From assembly GCF_016595435.1 (NCBI RefSeq), contig NZ_JAENIJ010000001.1:1-64000 (forward strand): a stretch of DNA of 64,000 nt, written 5' to 3'. The translations under genes and the position numbers were made by a program. This DNA is from Luteolibacter pohnpeiensis. Lineage in GTDB: Bacteria; Verrucomicrobiota; Verrucomicrobiia; Verrucomicrobiales; Akkermansiaceae. Shown here piece by piece: positions 8,415-17,761 of the stretch (the stretch's first letter is position 1; each line of letters begins with the position of its first letter). A model generated the notes under the pieces. That model saw nothing but the letters and a program-made list of their open reading frames with translations, searched no databases and was not told the DNA's origin.

Positions 8415-9955
8415 TCGGTGCGGGATAGTTGAGTGATGCCGCGCTGAAGCAGCTGTTTGTCGACAAAATCAGAAACAGTGCCGTCCAGATAGACGGTGAA
8501 ATTTTCATCGTCGAACTCGATCGAATGAAGATCGCCTGTGTTGCTATCGAATGCTTCCTTCAAGGATTTCATGTCGCGCACTTCCTTGCCGTTGACTCGG
8601 CGGACGATGAGATTGCGCAATCTTTCATAGCCGACGGTGGCAGGGGTCGCAATGGCACCACTGAGGAATACGACGCGGTCAACTTTGCCTTCGTATTTTT
8701 CAGGGTTTTCGAATGCGTCCAGGAGATTGAGCGGCGCACGCGCAGTCCAATCCTTGCCGAATGCTTCGAGGAGCGAACGTGAAAGTTCCTGGAATACAAA
8801 ACCGCCTTTAACCAAATAGTTCGGAGCTTTTCCGAAGGAGTAATTCGGAACCAGGCGGTTCTCTTCCTCGTCGCGGGTCAAGGTGGCTTTCAGTTCCAGC
8901 GGTTCGCCATCACGAAGCAGGGACAACGAGATTTCCTGACCGACTGAATTTTCTCCGCGAACCAGGTGTCCCCAGAACAAGCTGCCGTAATTCGGATGTT
9001 CATAGTAGCCACGGCGGTTGATTTCCTGGCCATCGATGGCAAGCAGGACATCGCCTTTTTTGACACCGGCTGCGTCTGCTGCGCCACCTTTACGAACGGT
9101 GTTGATGTAGAGTCCGCCTTTGTCGTCCGGGATTTTCAGCCATTCGCGGAAGGAGGTATCTTCAGTTTTGGCGACAGATACACCGAGGCTTGGGAAACCC
9201 TTGTAGCTGCCAGTTGCGGCCTCTTTGAGAAAACGGGTGACAATATCCGTCGAGGAAACATCACAAATTTGATCGTCCGAGTCGTAGGTGAAAAGCACGC
9301 CAGCTACTTTTCCGTCCTGAAGAACGGGCAGGGAATAGCTGCTTGCGGCCGTTTGCATGGAAGCTTTCACCCGGTAGGTGAGAAAGCTTTGATTCGGCAG
9401 GAAGTTGGATGTGACGTCGATGCTTTGAAGCAGACCTGGTGTGAGAAGGGCAACGCCGTTATCCTCGACCTGAAGCACTTCCATCGTGTCGCCAAGAGTG
9501 GATGGCTTTGCGATTTCCAATGGCTTGGTATTGAGGAAAAGCTTCTTTCCTTCTTCCTCGGAGGCGGGGCCTAGCAGGGCAAGGTTGGCTTCGTAATCCA
9601 CGGCGATGACTTTCGCTTCGGCAAAGCGGGTGCCATCTGGTGACTCAAATTCAAGATAGGTGGCATCAGCGACCATCTCGGCCGTTGTCAGGACTTTCTG
9701 GTCTCCGACAATCGCGGCGAGTCCTCTGCGGGTGTAAGGGTCTTCCTTTTCCCAAGGTTGACCAGCGCTCCAATCCTGCAGCGTCGAATTGATCCGAACC
9801 ACGGAGTCAACCAGATTGACTGGCGCAGGCCGTGTTTCACTGGTGGTGACGATTTCGATCGGTTGGGCGGGTTTGGCGGCGACTGGTGGCGCTTTTTTTT
9901 CGCAGGATGAAAGCCCGATGGCGAGAAGCGGGAGCAGCAGATGGTTCGGACGCAT
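8411..9955 (-). CDS. Deg9-like PDZ lipoprotein, apparent pseudoprotease
   Basis: A 514-residue protein with a lipoprotein signal (LLAIGLSSC). Residues about 45-245 follow the HtrA trypsin-like fold. The catalytic His of the usual TNxHV motif is Glu93 (VLTTAEMV), the Asp of the usual DLAVL motif is Asn124 (EANLALL), and the GxSGGP loop reads AASSYSLPV with Tyr207 where the serine is expected. A PDZ domain follows (about 255-350; GGAADAAGVKKGDVLLAIDG). A C-terminal domain (about 400-510) matches the second PDZ-like domain of Deg9-type proteins (VGYERLRNLIVRRVNG). It probably binds rather than cuts peptides. It is downstream of dapB and its stop overlaps the start of the amino-acid permease gene. 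An active HtrA is encoded separately at 54501-55700. Confidence 0.82.
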   Translation of the reverse strand: MRPNHLLLPLLAIGLSSCEKKAPPVAAKPAQPIEIVTTSETRPAPVNLVDSVVRINSTLQDWSAGQPWEKEDPYTRRGLAAIVGDQKVLTTAEMVADATYLEFESPDGTRFAEAKVIAVDYEANLALLGPASEEEGKKLFLNTKPLEIAKPSTLGDTMEVLQVEDNGVALLTPGLLQSIDVTSNFLPNQSFLTYRVKASMQTAASSYSLPVLQDGKVAGVLFTYDSDDQICDVSSTDIVTRFLKEAATGSYKGFPSLGVSVAKTEDTSFREWLKIPDDKGGLYINTVRKGGAADAAGVKKGDVLLAIDGQEINRRGYYEHPNYGSLFWGHLVRGENSVGQEISLSLLRDGEPLELKATLTRDEEENRLVPNYSFGKAPNYLVKGGFVFQELSRSLLEAFGKDWTARAPLNLLDAFENPEKYEGKVDRVVFLSGAIATPATVGYERLRNLIVRRVNGKEVRDMKSLKEAFDSNTGDLHSIEFDDENFTVYLDGTVSDFVDKQLLQRGITQLSRTE

Positions 9956-9992
9956 GTGTCGTTAGGTGGGATTTTGATGCCTTCCAGGGCGG

Positions 9993-10730
9993 TTATTTGA
10001 GGCCCAGCACATCCTGCATGTCGTAGAGGCCGGGTGGTTGATTTTGAAGCCAGAGGGCGGCTTTCACCGCGCCGGAAGCGAAGGTGAGCCGCGATGACGC
10101 TTTGTGCGAAAGTTCGATGCGTTCGCCATCGGCGGCGAAGATCACCGTGTGATCGCCGACCACATCCCCGCCGCGCAGGGTGTGCATGCCGATTTCGGAT
10201 TTTTTGCGCGGGCCGATGTTGCCGAATCGTCCGTGGGCGATGTCATCCTGATAGGACGTTCCGGTTTCTTCGTTGAGAATCTCAAGCAATCTCCGGGCTG
10301 TCCCGGATGGAGAGTCGATTTTGTGGCGGTGGTGCATTTCCACCACTTCGATGTCGAATCGATCCTGGGTGAGGATGGCTGCTGCCTTGCGTGTCAGCCA
10401 GAAGAGGGTGTTGACGCCGATTGAAAAGTTCGGCGCATAAACGATCGGGATTTGCTTGGCGGCGGCTTCAATTTCCGCGCGCTGCTCATCGCTGTGCCCC
10501 GTCGTTCCGATCACCAGATGGGTGCCGGATTTCAATGCGGACTCAATCAACTGGGAGGTGAAGCCGTGCACGGTGAAATCGATGGCGCACGTAGCCTGTG
10601 CCATCGCCGCATCAATGTCTTCGCCGGTATGGTGTGTGGAAGTCACCTTCACTTCAGGTTCGGCGGCGGCGGCGGTGAGGACGGCTTGGCCCATGCGGCC
10701 GTTGGTTCCAGTGACGAGAAGAGAAAGCAT
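9993..10730 (-). CDS. dapB: 4-hydroxy-tetrahydrodipicolinate reductase
   Basis: A cytoplasmic enzyme of the diaminopimelate/lysine pathway. It reduces 4-hydroxy-tetrahydrodipicolinate with NAD(P)H and supplies meso-DAP for peptidoglycan. At 245 residues it is of normal length. The N-terminal nucleotide-binding turn reads VTGTNGRMG, and the family hallmark EMHHRHKIDSPSGTA carries the catalytic His and Lys and the substrate-binding Ser-Gly-Thr. The DFTVH segment marks the usual DFT position near the cofactor. It is 98 bp downstream of the TPR gene and 37 bp upstream of the pseudoprotease gene. No other lysine-pathway gene is nearby. Confidence 0.96.
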   Translation of the reverse strand: MLSLLVTGTNGRMGQAVLTAAAAEPEVKVTSTHHTGEDIDAAMAQATCAIDFTVHGFTSQLIESALKSGTHLVIGTTGHSDEQRAEIEAAAKQIPIVYAPNFSIGVNTLFWLTRKAAAILTQDRFDIEVVEMHHRHKIDSPSGTARRLLEILNEETGTSYQDDIAHGRFGNIGPRKKSEIGMHTLRGGDVVGDHTVIFAADGERIELSHKASSRLTFASGAVKAALWLQNQPPGLYDMQDVLGLK

Positions 10731-10828
10731 TGGGGATCGAATCAGATGGGTGACTTGCGCGGATGTTGCAGAGAACCGGGGGATTTGGGAATTTCAGATT
10801 TGGATTTCTTGAAGCCAGGAGCGGGGGG

Positions 10829-13417
10829 CTAGTCTTCCCAGATAAAGTGTTTCAGGCGGATTTGACGGGCGCGGGCGGCGGCTTCTTTGGCACCAGGCCC
10901 TTTGAAAGACGCGATTTTCTCGGCGACAGCAATGGCTGCGGGCCAGCGTTCGTTTTTTTCCAACATGCCAAGTGCGCGGAATCCGGCGAGTTCGAAGAAA
11001 TGCCACTCCGCCGGGGGCTTGCTTCCTGCAGCTTCCAGCACCGAGTAATAGGCCGCCAACGCTTCGTCGTCTCGTTTTCTGGAAGGGTCGTTGGCCCTTG
11101 GCAATTGCTCCAAAGTCATGCCGCGCAGGTATTGCAGCCGGTTGAACAATGCTGGTTCGGATTTGGCATGCTCTAACAGCTGGTCATAGACCGAAAGGGC
11201 TTCCTGATAGGATTCCGGCTTGCCGGTTCCTTCGGAATAGATGGCCTCACCAAGCAATAATCCTGCGGGCAGGCGGAGCGGGTCATCTTTTGAACTCGAT
11301 TGAAACCAATCGCGCAGCAGGGCGATGGCTCCGGCGGTGTGGTTCAGCTCAATCATCAGATTGGCCTTCTCCATTTTGGCGACAGCGGTAACCGAACCGT
11401 CGATTTGGATGGCATGATCAAACAAGCCCAAGGCTTCTTCCCGGGATTGCGGGGTTGCTCCGAGCGATGCTGAGCGTGCCGCTAACAGCCAGGCGACCTG
11501 AGCCCGGTTTGGATTCAGTCCTTCGCCCTCCCCCAGTTTGACAAAGGCGATGCGTGCTTCATTGAAATTGCCGATTTCGAATAAATTCCGGCCCCGCATA
11601 AAAGCCGCTTCATCGGCATGTGGGGTATTTGGAAATGCTTCGAGAAAGGAGGTCGCCAGTTGGATGGTCTGCGCGGTGTCTCCTTTCAAATCAGAATAGC
11701 GCAATCCCATGAATGCCAATTGGGCATTGGAGACTTGATCCGGATGCTCGTGAAACCAGTCGAGCTGGTTCTTGGCAAAGTCGAGGTTAGGCGGCGATAG
11801 CTCAAGAGCGGCCTCAATGCCCGCCATCCGCGCTTCCGGCGCTTTTCGGTGATCTGGGTTGGCCGTCAGAAATTGTTCTATCGCTTCCAACTTGGCCGTT
11901 GCGGGAGTCGTCGAGAGTGCCTGCTCGAACTCAATGTCCGACTGGAGTTTTTGAGTTTCTGGAGTGATTTCAGACTCCTTTAACGAGACGAGAATCGGTG
12001 CTTTGCCTTCACGGATGCGTGCGAGATCGGCATTGATTCTGGCTGCATCAGGATCGGTCGATTTCAAAAAGCCAGCGGCTTGTTCAAATCGGGTTTCCGA
12101 TTGAGCAAAATCTCCTGATTGGTAGGCGGCGCGGCCTCTCAGGAATGCTGCTTCCCCACGGATGATTGGCGATTGGGTGATTTCAGAAGCGGATTTGAGG
12201 ACCGCATCGGCTTGGTCGATTTTTCCTTCCTCAATCAACCAACGTCCGGTTTCCACCAGTGATTTGGCGGTCAGGTAATGGCCGGGATGTTCGAAGAGCA
12301 AACGCTGAAACAATGCCTGGGACTGGTGGCGTGACGCAGCAGTGCCCACCCGGTGAAGCGCGATGGCGGTGGTGTAGAGTGAAAATGCCGAGAGTTCTTC
12401 GCTTTCCTGGGAATGTTCCGATGAGGCCTCCACCATTGGGAAAATGCCTACGGCTCCAGCATTTGCCGTGTTGAGAATCACCGGCGGTGCTGGAGGAAGG
12501 GGCGGAATCCATTGCGCGAGGCGGACAATGATCGGGTCCGAGGGACTCGGGTTTTGCGGCAGCCATTTGAGCAATCGCTCGAAGGCCTGCTGGAGCAATG
12601 TGGAATCCTTGTGCTGTTGAATGAAATCCAGCAAGGTGGTGGTCGCTGCCTCCTGATCATTCCTCATCGCTTGCGCATCCGCCAATCCCAGTGCTGCCGC
12701 TTGGTGACGCAACAAGGTTTGGCCTTCAGTTCTGGCAAGCAGGGCGGAAAATTTGGCAGCAGCCGAATCCGCGTCTTTTTCTGCCAACGACAGTGAGGCA
12801 TCGAGAAAACGGGCGTGCTCGCGCTCTGCTGTTACGATGTTTTCTTCGGCTGGCATCCATTTGCGAGCCTCCCGGACATTGCCCTGGTCGAGCAGGATTT
12901 CGACAGAGCGCAGGCGGGCCTGAGCCGAGGCCAGCGGATCTGACGCATCAAAAAATGGCCGCAGAATCTCAAGTGCTTGCTGCGATTGATTCAGCGACAG
13001 CAGTAGGTTGGCCGCACTGAATGCAGCCTCCACCCGGTAGGGGGAAGCTTCGTCGAGTGCGACTTCCGAAAGCAGGTTGGCTGCCTTGGAAAATTCACCT
13101 TGGCCGGCAAAGGCTTCGCCGAGCCAGTAGTTCGCGCCGGGAACGCCGGAGTTCGCGAGCGGTTCCAGCAAAGTTTCAGCTTCTTTCGGGCGATCGCTAC
13201 GAATCAAAGATTCTGCCAGGTGAAGCGTGATCTTTGACTTTTGAGATTCATTCAGTCCGTCGGCTTCGCGGGCGTCACGGAAGTGCGAAGCGGCGATTTC
13301 CCACAGTCCGGACGCGAGGGCTTGCTCGCCGAGTTTCAACGCGGACTGGCCCGGAACCGCGCCGATCGCTGCCACAGTGAGTGGAAGGGAGGCGATCAAC
13401 GGCGGGAGAAATTTCAT
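10829..13417 (-). CDS. Exported TPR-repeat protein
   Basis: An 862-residue protein starting MKFLPPLIASLPLTVAA, a signal peptide. The frame is open 60 bases further upstream, but the ATG at 13417 gives the signal. Nearly the whole length is helical tetratricopeptide-type repeats, seen in recurring segments such as ALKLGEQALASGLWEIA, EAETLLEPLANSGVPGANYW and AEAFMRGRNLFEIGNFNEA. Such proteins act as scaffolds for envelope complexes, and there is no enzymatic motif. It is 56 bp downstream of upp and 98 bp upstream of dapB on the same strand. A role in outer-membrane or secretion assembly is possible but not shown. Confidence 0.85.
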   Translation of the reverse strand: MKFLPPLIASLPLTVAAIGAVPGQSALKLGEQALASGLWEIAASHFRDAREADGLNESQKSKITLHLAESLIRSDRPKEAETLLEPLANSGVPGANYWLGEAFAGQGEFSKAANLLSEVALDEASPYRVEAAFSAANLLLSLNQSQQALEILRPFFDASDPLASAQARLRSVEILLDQGNVREARKWMPAEENIVTAEREHARFLDASLSLAEKDADSAAAKFSALLARTEGQTLLRHQAAALGLADAQAMRNDQEAATTTLLDFIQQHKDSTLLQQAFERLLKWLPQNPSPSDPIIVRLAQWIPPLPPAPPVILNTANAGAVGIFPMVEASSEHSQESEELSAFSLYTTAIALHRVGTAASRHQSQALFQRLLFEHPGHYLTAKSLVETGRWLIEEGKIDQADAVLKSASEITQSPIIRGEAAFLRGRAAYQSGDFAQSETRFEQAAGFLKSTDPDAARINADLARIREGKAPILVSLKESEITPETQKLQSDIEFEQALSTTPATAKLEAIEQFLTANPDHRKAPEARMAGIEAALELSPPNLDFAKNQLDWFHEHPDQVSNAQLAFMGLRYSDLKGDTAQTIQLATSFLEAFPNTPHADEAAFMRGRNLFEIGNFNEARIAFVKLGEGEGLNPNRAQVAWLLAARSASLGATPQSREEALGLFDHAIQIDGSVTAVAKMEKANLMIELNHTAGAIALLRDWFQSSSKDDPLRLPAGLLLGEAIYSEGTGKPESYQEALSVYDQLLEHAKSEPALFNRLQYLRGMTLEQLPRANDPSRKRDDEALAAYYSVLEAAGSKPPAEWHFFELAGFRALGMLEKNERWPAAIAVAEKIASFKGPGAKEAAARARQIRLKHFIWED

Positions 13418-13473
13418 GGTTCGGCAAGCGTAACTTTTGCACCGTGCGATGGCCAGAGCAGAAGGTCTGGATC

Positions 13474-14103
13474 TCAACAGGTGCCGGCAGTGCCAAACAG
13501 GCGATCTCCTGCGTCTCCCAATCCGGGTAAAATGTAGCCGCGTGAATCAAGGCATCGATCCAATGATGCCGCAAATATCGGCACATCGGGACATTCCGAT
13601 TCAAAAGTCGCCACACCTTCCGGAGCTGCGACCAGGCATGCAAAGCGGATCCGAGTTGCTCCAGCTGCTTGCAAGCGCCGGACGCCTTCAACGGCGGAAC
13701 CACCGGTCGCGAGCATTGGATCGAGAACGATGATCTCGCTATCGGCAAGGCTGGGAGGATGCTTGATGTAATAAGGCTCGGGTTTGAGGGTTTCCTCGTT
13801 GCGCGCCAACCCAATGTGCGCCACCGCCGCGTTCGGGATCAAATCCAGAAACCCGTCGAGGAATCCAAGCCCGGCACGAAGGATGGGAACGAGAACCACG
13901 GAGTGGGTAAGGGTCTTGCCGGAGGTGATCTCTAGCGGGGTTGTGCAGGGCACCACGGTGCTTTGCAGATTTGCGGTGACGGCTGGAACCATCAATGACG
14001 CAATGCGCCGGACCCGTTGGCGAAATTCAGGAGTGGGACAGATCGGGTCTCGTAACCGGGTCAACTCGTCAGTGATCAGCGGGTGGTCGAGAACGTGGAT
14101 CAT
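13474..14103 (-). CDS. upp: Uracil phosphoribosyltransferase
   Basis: A pyrimidine-salvage enzyme that converts uracil and PRPP to UMP. At 209 residues it is of typical length. The PRPP-binding loop reads DPMLATGGSA, and the uracil-binding C-terminal region contains YILPGLGDAGDRLFGT, close to the family consensus. VPILRAGLGFLDG is another conserved block. The start codon lies one base after the stop of the sigma-54 activator gene, so the two are probably co-translated. No reason for pairing upp with that regulator is visible. Confidence 0.96.
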   Translation of the reverse strand: MIHVLDHPLITDELTRLRDPICPTPEFRQRVRRIASLMVPAVTANLQSTVVPCTTPLEITSGKTLTHSVVLVPILRAGLGFLDGFLDLIPNAAVAHIGLARNEETLKPEPYYIKHPPSLADSEIIVLDPMLATGGSAVEGVRRLQAAGATRIRFACLVAAPEGVATFESECPDVPIFAASLDRCLDSRGYILPGLGDAGDRLFGTAGTC

Positions 14104-14104
14104 G

Positions 14105-15490
14105 TCAGTTTTTGGGTGCGAGCATTTCCTTCAGGTGCGAAGACGGGATTCCAAGAAGAATGGATGCCTCCTTGAGATCGCCATCAGAGCGTTCCAAGGC
14201 ACGGCGGGCGATTTCGCGGCCGGACCAATCGAGAACATCTTCGCCCGTGGGAGCGGCGTTGATGATTTGATCCAGCGAATCTTTGATGCGTGTTCCAGCT
14301 TTGGCCGGTGCAGAGGCGAGGGGAATGTCTGCGGGCAGTAAAATGTTCGATGAGGCCAGTGCGCAGGCGCGGGCGATCGTGTTTTCCAATTCCCGGACAT
14401 TGCCCGGCCAATGGTGGGATTGCAGCGCAGAGATTGCCTCCGCGGAAATCCGGATGCGCGCCATGCCGTTCTTTTTGGTGATGCGCTGAAGGAAGTATTC
14501 CGCCAACAACGGAATATCCTCCGGGCGCTCGCGCAGGGCGGGGATCCTCAATTCGACAACGTTCAGTCGATAGTAAAGGTCTTCGCGGAAACGACCGGAT
14601 GCCACTTCCGACGCGAGATTTTTGTGGGTGGCGGCTACAATGCGAACGTCCGTGGTCAACGTGTCATTGGCTCCGACACGTGAAAATGAACCGTCCTGGA
14701 GCACGCGGAGCAGTTTGACTTGAATGGAAAGTGGCATGTCGCCGATTTCATCCAGGAATAAAGTGCCACCATCTGCTTGCTCGAAGCGACCGGCACGTCT
14801 GGCGATCGCGCCGGTGAACGAACCTTTCTCGTGGCCGAACAATTCGCTTTCCAACAGATTTTCCGGGATCGCACCGCAGTTGATGGTGATCAGCTCTTTC
14901 TGGCGGCGCGGGCTGTATTCGTGCACGGCCTTGGCGACCAATTCCTTGCCGGTGCCACTTTCGCCGGCGATCAGAACCGGTGCATCGGAGCGGGCGACAC
15001 GACCGACGAGTTTGAAAACTTCCTGCAGCGAGCGTGAAACGCCGATGATTTTGACCCGACCGTCCAGGGTGGGTAACTCCGGTTCTGGCTGGGCGGCGCT
15101 TCGACGATCTTCCTGAGTTTGTAAGGCGGACTCGATGACGGGGCGCAGTTCGAAGGCGAGCGATTCTTTTCTCAGCACATCGTGGGCACCCTTTTGGGTC
15201 GCCTCAATGATCTGGCTGGTACTGGGGAATCCAGCTGTGAGAATCACCAGTGTCTGCGGGCTTTGCTGCAGGATGCGCCCCATGAGTTCCACCCCATCGA
15301 AGGGCTGGATCGAGATGGATGCGATCACCACACTGACGGGCGTTTTCTCTACAACCTTGAGAGCGTTGGCGGCATTGTCGCAGCGCAAAATTCGGAGATC
15401 TTTCGCAGCGAGATGCTTTGACGCCCAATCTAGAAAATCATGGTCAGGATCAACGAGAAGCAGAGTCTCTTCTGATAAACTATCGGGCAT
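14105..15490 (-). CDS. Sigma-54 activator with a degenerate receiver domain
   Basis: An NtrC-class regulator of 461 residues: receiver-like domain (about 8-125), AAA+ domain (about 145-390) and a Fis-type helix-turn-helix at the C-terminus. The AAA+ domain is complete, with Walker A GESGTGKE, the sigma-54 contact loop GSFTGA and Walker B LFLDEIGD. In the receiver, the phosphoacceptor position is Ser58 ([12 protein letters not shown]), while Asp14 of the acidic pocket remains. Phosphorylation in the usual way is therefore unlikely, and control may be by binding or by level. ATG at 15490 is chosen because the fold begins there; a GTG at 15532 is possible. Targets unknown. Confidence 0.88.
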   Translation of the reverse strand: MPDSLSEETLLLVDPDHDFLDWASKHLAAKDLRILRCDNAANALKVVEKTPVSVVIASISIQPFDGVELMGRILQQSPQTLVILTAGFPSTSQIIEATQKGAHDVLRKESLAFELRPVIESALQTQEDRRSAAQPEPELPTLDGRVKIIGVSRSLQEVFKLVGRVARSDAPVLIAGESGTGKELVAKAVHEYSPRRQKELITINCGAIPENLLESELFGHEKGSFTGAIARRAGRFEQADGGTLFLDEIGDMPLSIQVKLLRVLQDGSFSRVGANDTLTTDVRIVAATHKNLASEVASGRFREDLYYRLNVVELRIPALRERPEDIPLLAEYFLQRITKKNGMARIRISAEAISALQSHHWPGNVRELENTIARACALASSNILLPADIPLASAPAKAGTRIKDSLDQIINAAPTGEDVLDWSGREIARRALERSDGDLKEASILLGIPSSHLKEMLAPKN

Positions 15491-15573
15491 CGCGGGTTCG
15501 AGAAATTCAAGCACGCAGGAGTGCGAAGGCACGAAAAAAATCGTGCAGAGGTCAACTTGAATACAAGATCATT

Positions 15574-16959
15574 CTATTCGAAGAATTTTTTCAGGGTTCG
15601 TTGCTCGTCGGGGTCGAGGCTGTCCTGCCAAACGCGATCACCTCCGCTACCGGTTGCGGTGGTGTTTCCGCCACTGCTGATTTTGGACGGAGTGGTATCG
15701 ACATCATGTTCACCGTTCTGAAGTTGCAACAGATCGCCGGGGATGGCGTTGGACAAATCTTTTGCCTGCAAGCCGGTGAGATCGCCGGTTTCCACGGCAT
15801 CTTTTTCTTTGCCAAGCACGCCTGGCGAATGGCCTGGACCGCGAGCGACGCCACCTTTGCCATTTTCTCCTCCTGGCTTGCCATCACCATCGCCATCGCC
15901 TTGACCTTCTCCATTTTGACCATCTTCTCCATCAAGCAATTCGTCCTGCCACTCCTGGCTTTCTCCTGACTGGGCATCTTTCATCGCCTGCTGATGCTTG
16001 CGCATATTTTCACGCAATTGCTGGAGCTGTTCCTGACTCAGCTGTCCAAGATTGCTTGGATCCAGCTGCTTCATTTGTTCCAGCAACTTCGGATTCGGCT
16101 TCATGCTGCCGTTTTCCAGGCTTTGAAGCGCTTGCTGGTAATCATTCAGCAGCTGCGACTTTTGCTCTTCGGTCATGGTCTGGGCATTTTTATCCAGCGA
16201 ACTGAGCGCGTTTTCCGCAGACTCCAGATCGCGTTGCATGCGCTTCATCTCGGACTCGTGCGATTTTTCCAAGGTATCCGTGGCCTCCAAGGATGAATGG
16301 CTGAACCATTCTTCCTCTTTTTGCGCGCGCAGCTGCTCAAGACGCTCCTTCATCTCATCGAGGTAAGAATCGTTGACGACGTCTTTCTCTTCGAGCTGAT
16401 CAAGTTGGGACTCGAGCTTTAACCAAGCCTGGGGCTCTTCCGGTTTCGGGTAGGCGGCGGACTTGCTCGATACTGGAATGAGTAAGCCGGCACTCAAAAG
16501 AGCGATCGCTGCAAGCGGAGGAATGATCAGGCGTGGCCAATGCCACCGCAGGCCGGCGCGAGCTTCGACAGTTGGGCTTGGCCAAGGGCCGATGCCGACG
16601 TTGGCGGCGGAGAGGGAATTGTGCAGTCCCATTTCAGCCTCAATTCGCACTAGGGATGTCTCCGGTTTTTCAAAGCGACGGCTTGCGAAAAACCAGGAAC
16701 CGAAAGCAATCAGGGAAATCAGTCCGCCCAAGCTGGACCACAGAACGGCAGGGCTGAGGTCGGGTAAAAAATTACGGGTTAGGAGTATGGCGGCAGCTCC
16801 GATCAGAGATGCGATCAGAAGAGGGCCGGTGGCGAACTCCAGCCACCAGGCGGCATTTACCTGAAAAGCAGTTTTCCTAGCCTCTTTGAGCCAGAAATCA
16901 CGACTGGATGACCCGGATTTTACCTGAATCGGGTCGTTTTGAGAGCTGGGCGCTGTCAT
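15574..16959 (-). CDS. Membrane protein with coiled coil and Gly/Asp/Glu-rich tail
   Basis: A 461-residue protein I do not recognise at family level. It has three likely membrane segments (about 37-60, 72-92 and 143-163), then a long Glu/Gln/Lys-rich helical region (about 180-330) with coiled-coil character. After that comes a low-complexity Gly-Asp-Glu-Asn region (about 350-395) and a short C-terminal tail ending LDPDEQRTLKKFFE. ATG at 16959 precedes MTAPSSQND; the upstream extension has no signal. Similar architectures occur in large membrane proteins next to BatA/MoxR-type genes, but no such partner is present here. It is 83 bp upstream of the sigma-54 activator gene. Confidence 0.75.
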   Translation of the reverse strand: MTAPSSQNDPIQVKSGSSSRDFWLKEARKTAFQVNAAWWLEFATGPLLIASLIGAAAILLTRNFLPDLSPAVLWSSLGGLISLIAFGSWFFASRRFEKPETSLVRIEAEMGLHNSLSAANVGIGPWPSPTVEARAGLRWHWPRLIIPPLAAIALLSAGLLIPVSSKSAAYPKPEEPQAWLKLESQLDQLEEKDVVNDSYLDEMKERLEQLRAQKEEEWFSHSSLEATDTLEKSHESEMKRMQRDLESAENALSSLDKNAQTMTEEQKSQLLNDYQQALQSLENGSMKPNPKLLEQMKQLDPSNLGQLSQEQLQQLRENMRKHQQAMKDAQSGESQEWQDELLDGEDGQNGEGQGDGDGDGKPGGENGKGGVARGPGHSPGVLGKEKDAVETGDLTGLQAKDLSNAIPGDLLQLQNGEHDVDTTPSKISSGGNTTATGSGGDRVWQDSLDPDEQRTLKKFFE

Positions 16960-17040
16960 ACTTTGACAAAAGATAGCGTCCCGACTGCAGAAAGCGATCT
17001 CTTCCCGCAAACCTCATCGATTTTTCACAGATGCCCGAAA

Positions 17041-17700
17041 TTAGAGCCATTCCATCGCGTCGTACAAAGAATCGACGACCTTGTCTGGATGATGGACCCG
17101 AAGTTCGTTCGCTGTGAATCTGCCAGTTGCGACAGCGAGGGATTTCGCCCCGATTGCTTTGGCGCAGGCGATGTCTTTCGGAGTATCGCCGATGACCCAG
17201 ATTTCTTCGCCCGAATAGCGGCGCCCGGAATGCAAAGCTGCGCGCTCAATCGCGATGGGACCCAGTAAATTCCGGTCTGCATGATCGCTACCGTAGGCGC
17301 CAAATGGAAAGAAATCGTGCAACCCGAAGTGCCTCATTTTCGAAGCGGCACCGGCCTCGATATTGCCGGTCAATAGCCCCATGGCGATATCAGGACGGCC
17401 AGCCAGCGCGGTCAACGTCTCGACTGCCCCACCCAACACCCGGGCATGGTGATCTGCGTGTTTTAGATTCCAATCCAGGCGCTGGAGGTAAGCCGCGAAG
17501 AAAAGCTCGATGTTTTGCGGCGTGGATTCGATTTTGAAATGCGCGTGGATTTCCGCGACAATACCCAGATCGGTGCTGCCAGCGAGATCGAGCTCTGGAC
17601 CTTCCTGGCCGAAAATTTCGAAACTGGCTTCCTGCAATGCCTTCATCCCTGCACCGCCGGTGTCCACGAGCGTGCCGTCGATATCAAACAGGTAGAGCAT
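17041..17700 (-). CDS. HAD-superfamily phosphatase (phosphoglycolate phosphatase-like)
   Basis: A 219-residue cytoplasmic hydrolase. Motif I is FDIDGTLVDTGG, with the nucleophile and acid/base Asp pair. Motif II is probably the Thr of GLLTGN, and motif IV is VIGDTPKDI. A helical cap lies between motifs I and II, as in beta-phosphoglucomutase/phosphoglycolate-phosphatase relatives. ATG at 17700 gives the conserved start MLYLFDIDG, and the longer upstream frame overlaps infC and is rejected. It follows infC by 61 bp on the same strand, with a strong hairpin between them. The usual ribosomal-protein genes rpmI and rplT are not here. Physiological substrate unknown. Confidence 0.9.
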   Translation of the reverse strand: MLYLFDIDGTLVDTGGAGMKALQEASFEIFGQEGPELDLAGSTDLGIVAEIHAHFKIESTPQNIELFFAAYLQRLDWNLKHADHHARVLGGAVETLTALAGRPDIAMGLLTGNIEAGAASKMRHFGLHDFFPFGAYGSDHADRNLLGPIAIERAALHSGRRYSGEEIWVIGDTPKDIACAKAIGAKSLAVATGRFTANELRVHHPDKVVDSLYDAMEWL

Positions 17701-17722
17701 GAACTGAATGGGGGGATACGCG

Positions 17723-17750
17723 CAGCGCGCCGAATCACTCCGGCGCGCTG
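17723..17750 (-). repeat. Intercistronic 10-bp hairpin between infC and the HAD gene
   Basis: CAGCGCGCCG at 17723-17732 and CGGCGCGCTG at 17741-17750 are perfect complements around an 8-nt loop. No T-tract follows in either direction, so a simple terminator is unlikely. It may protect the infC message end or tune expression of the downstream gene. Confidence 0.6.
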
Positions 17751-17761
17751 AGGGGCAAAGC

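Noticed and set aside
8966-9574. About 200-codon frame antisense to the pseudoprotease gene
   Set aside because: No protein-like features; explained as an antisense shadow.
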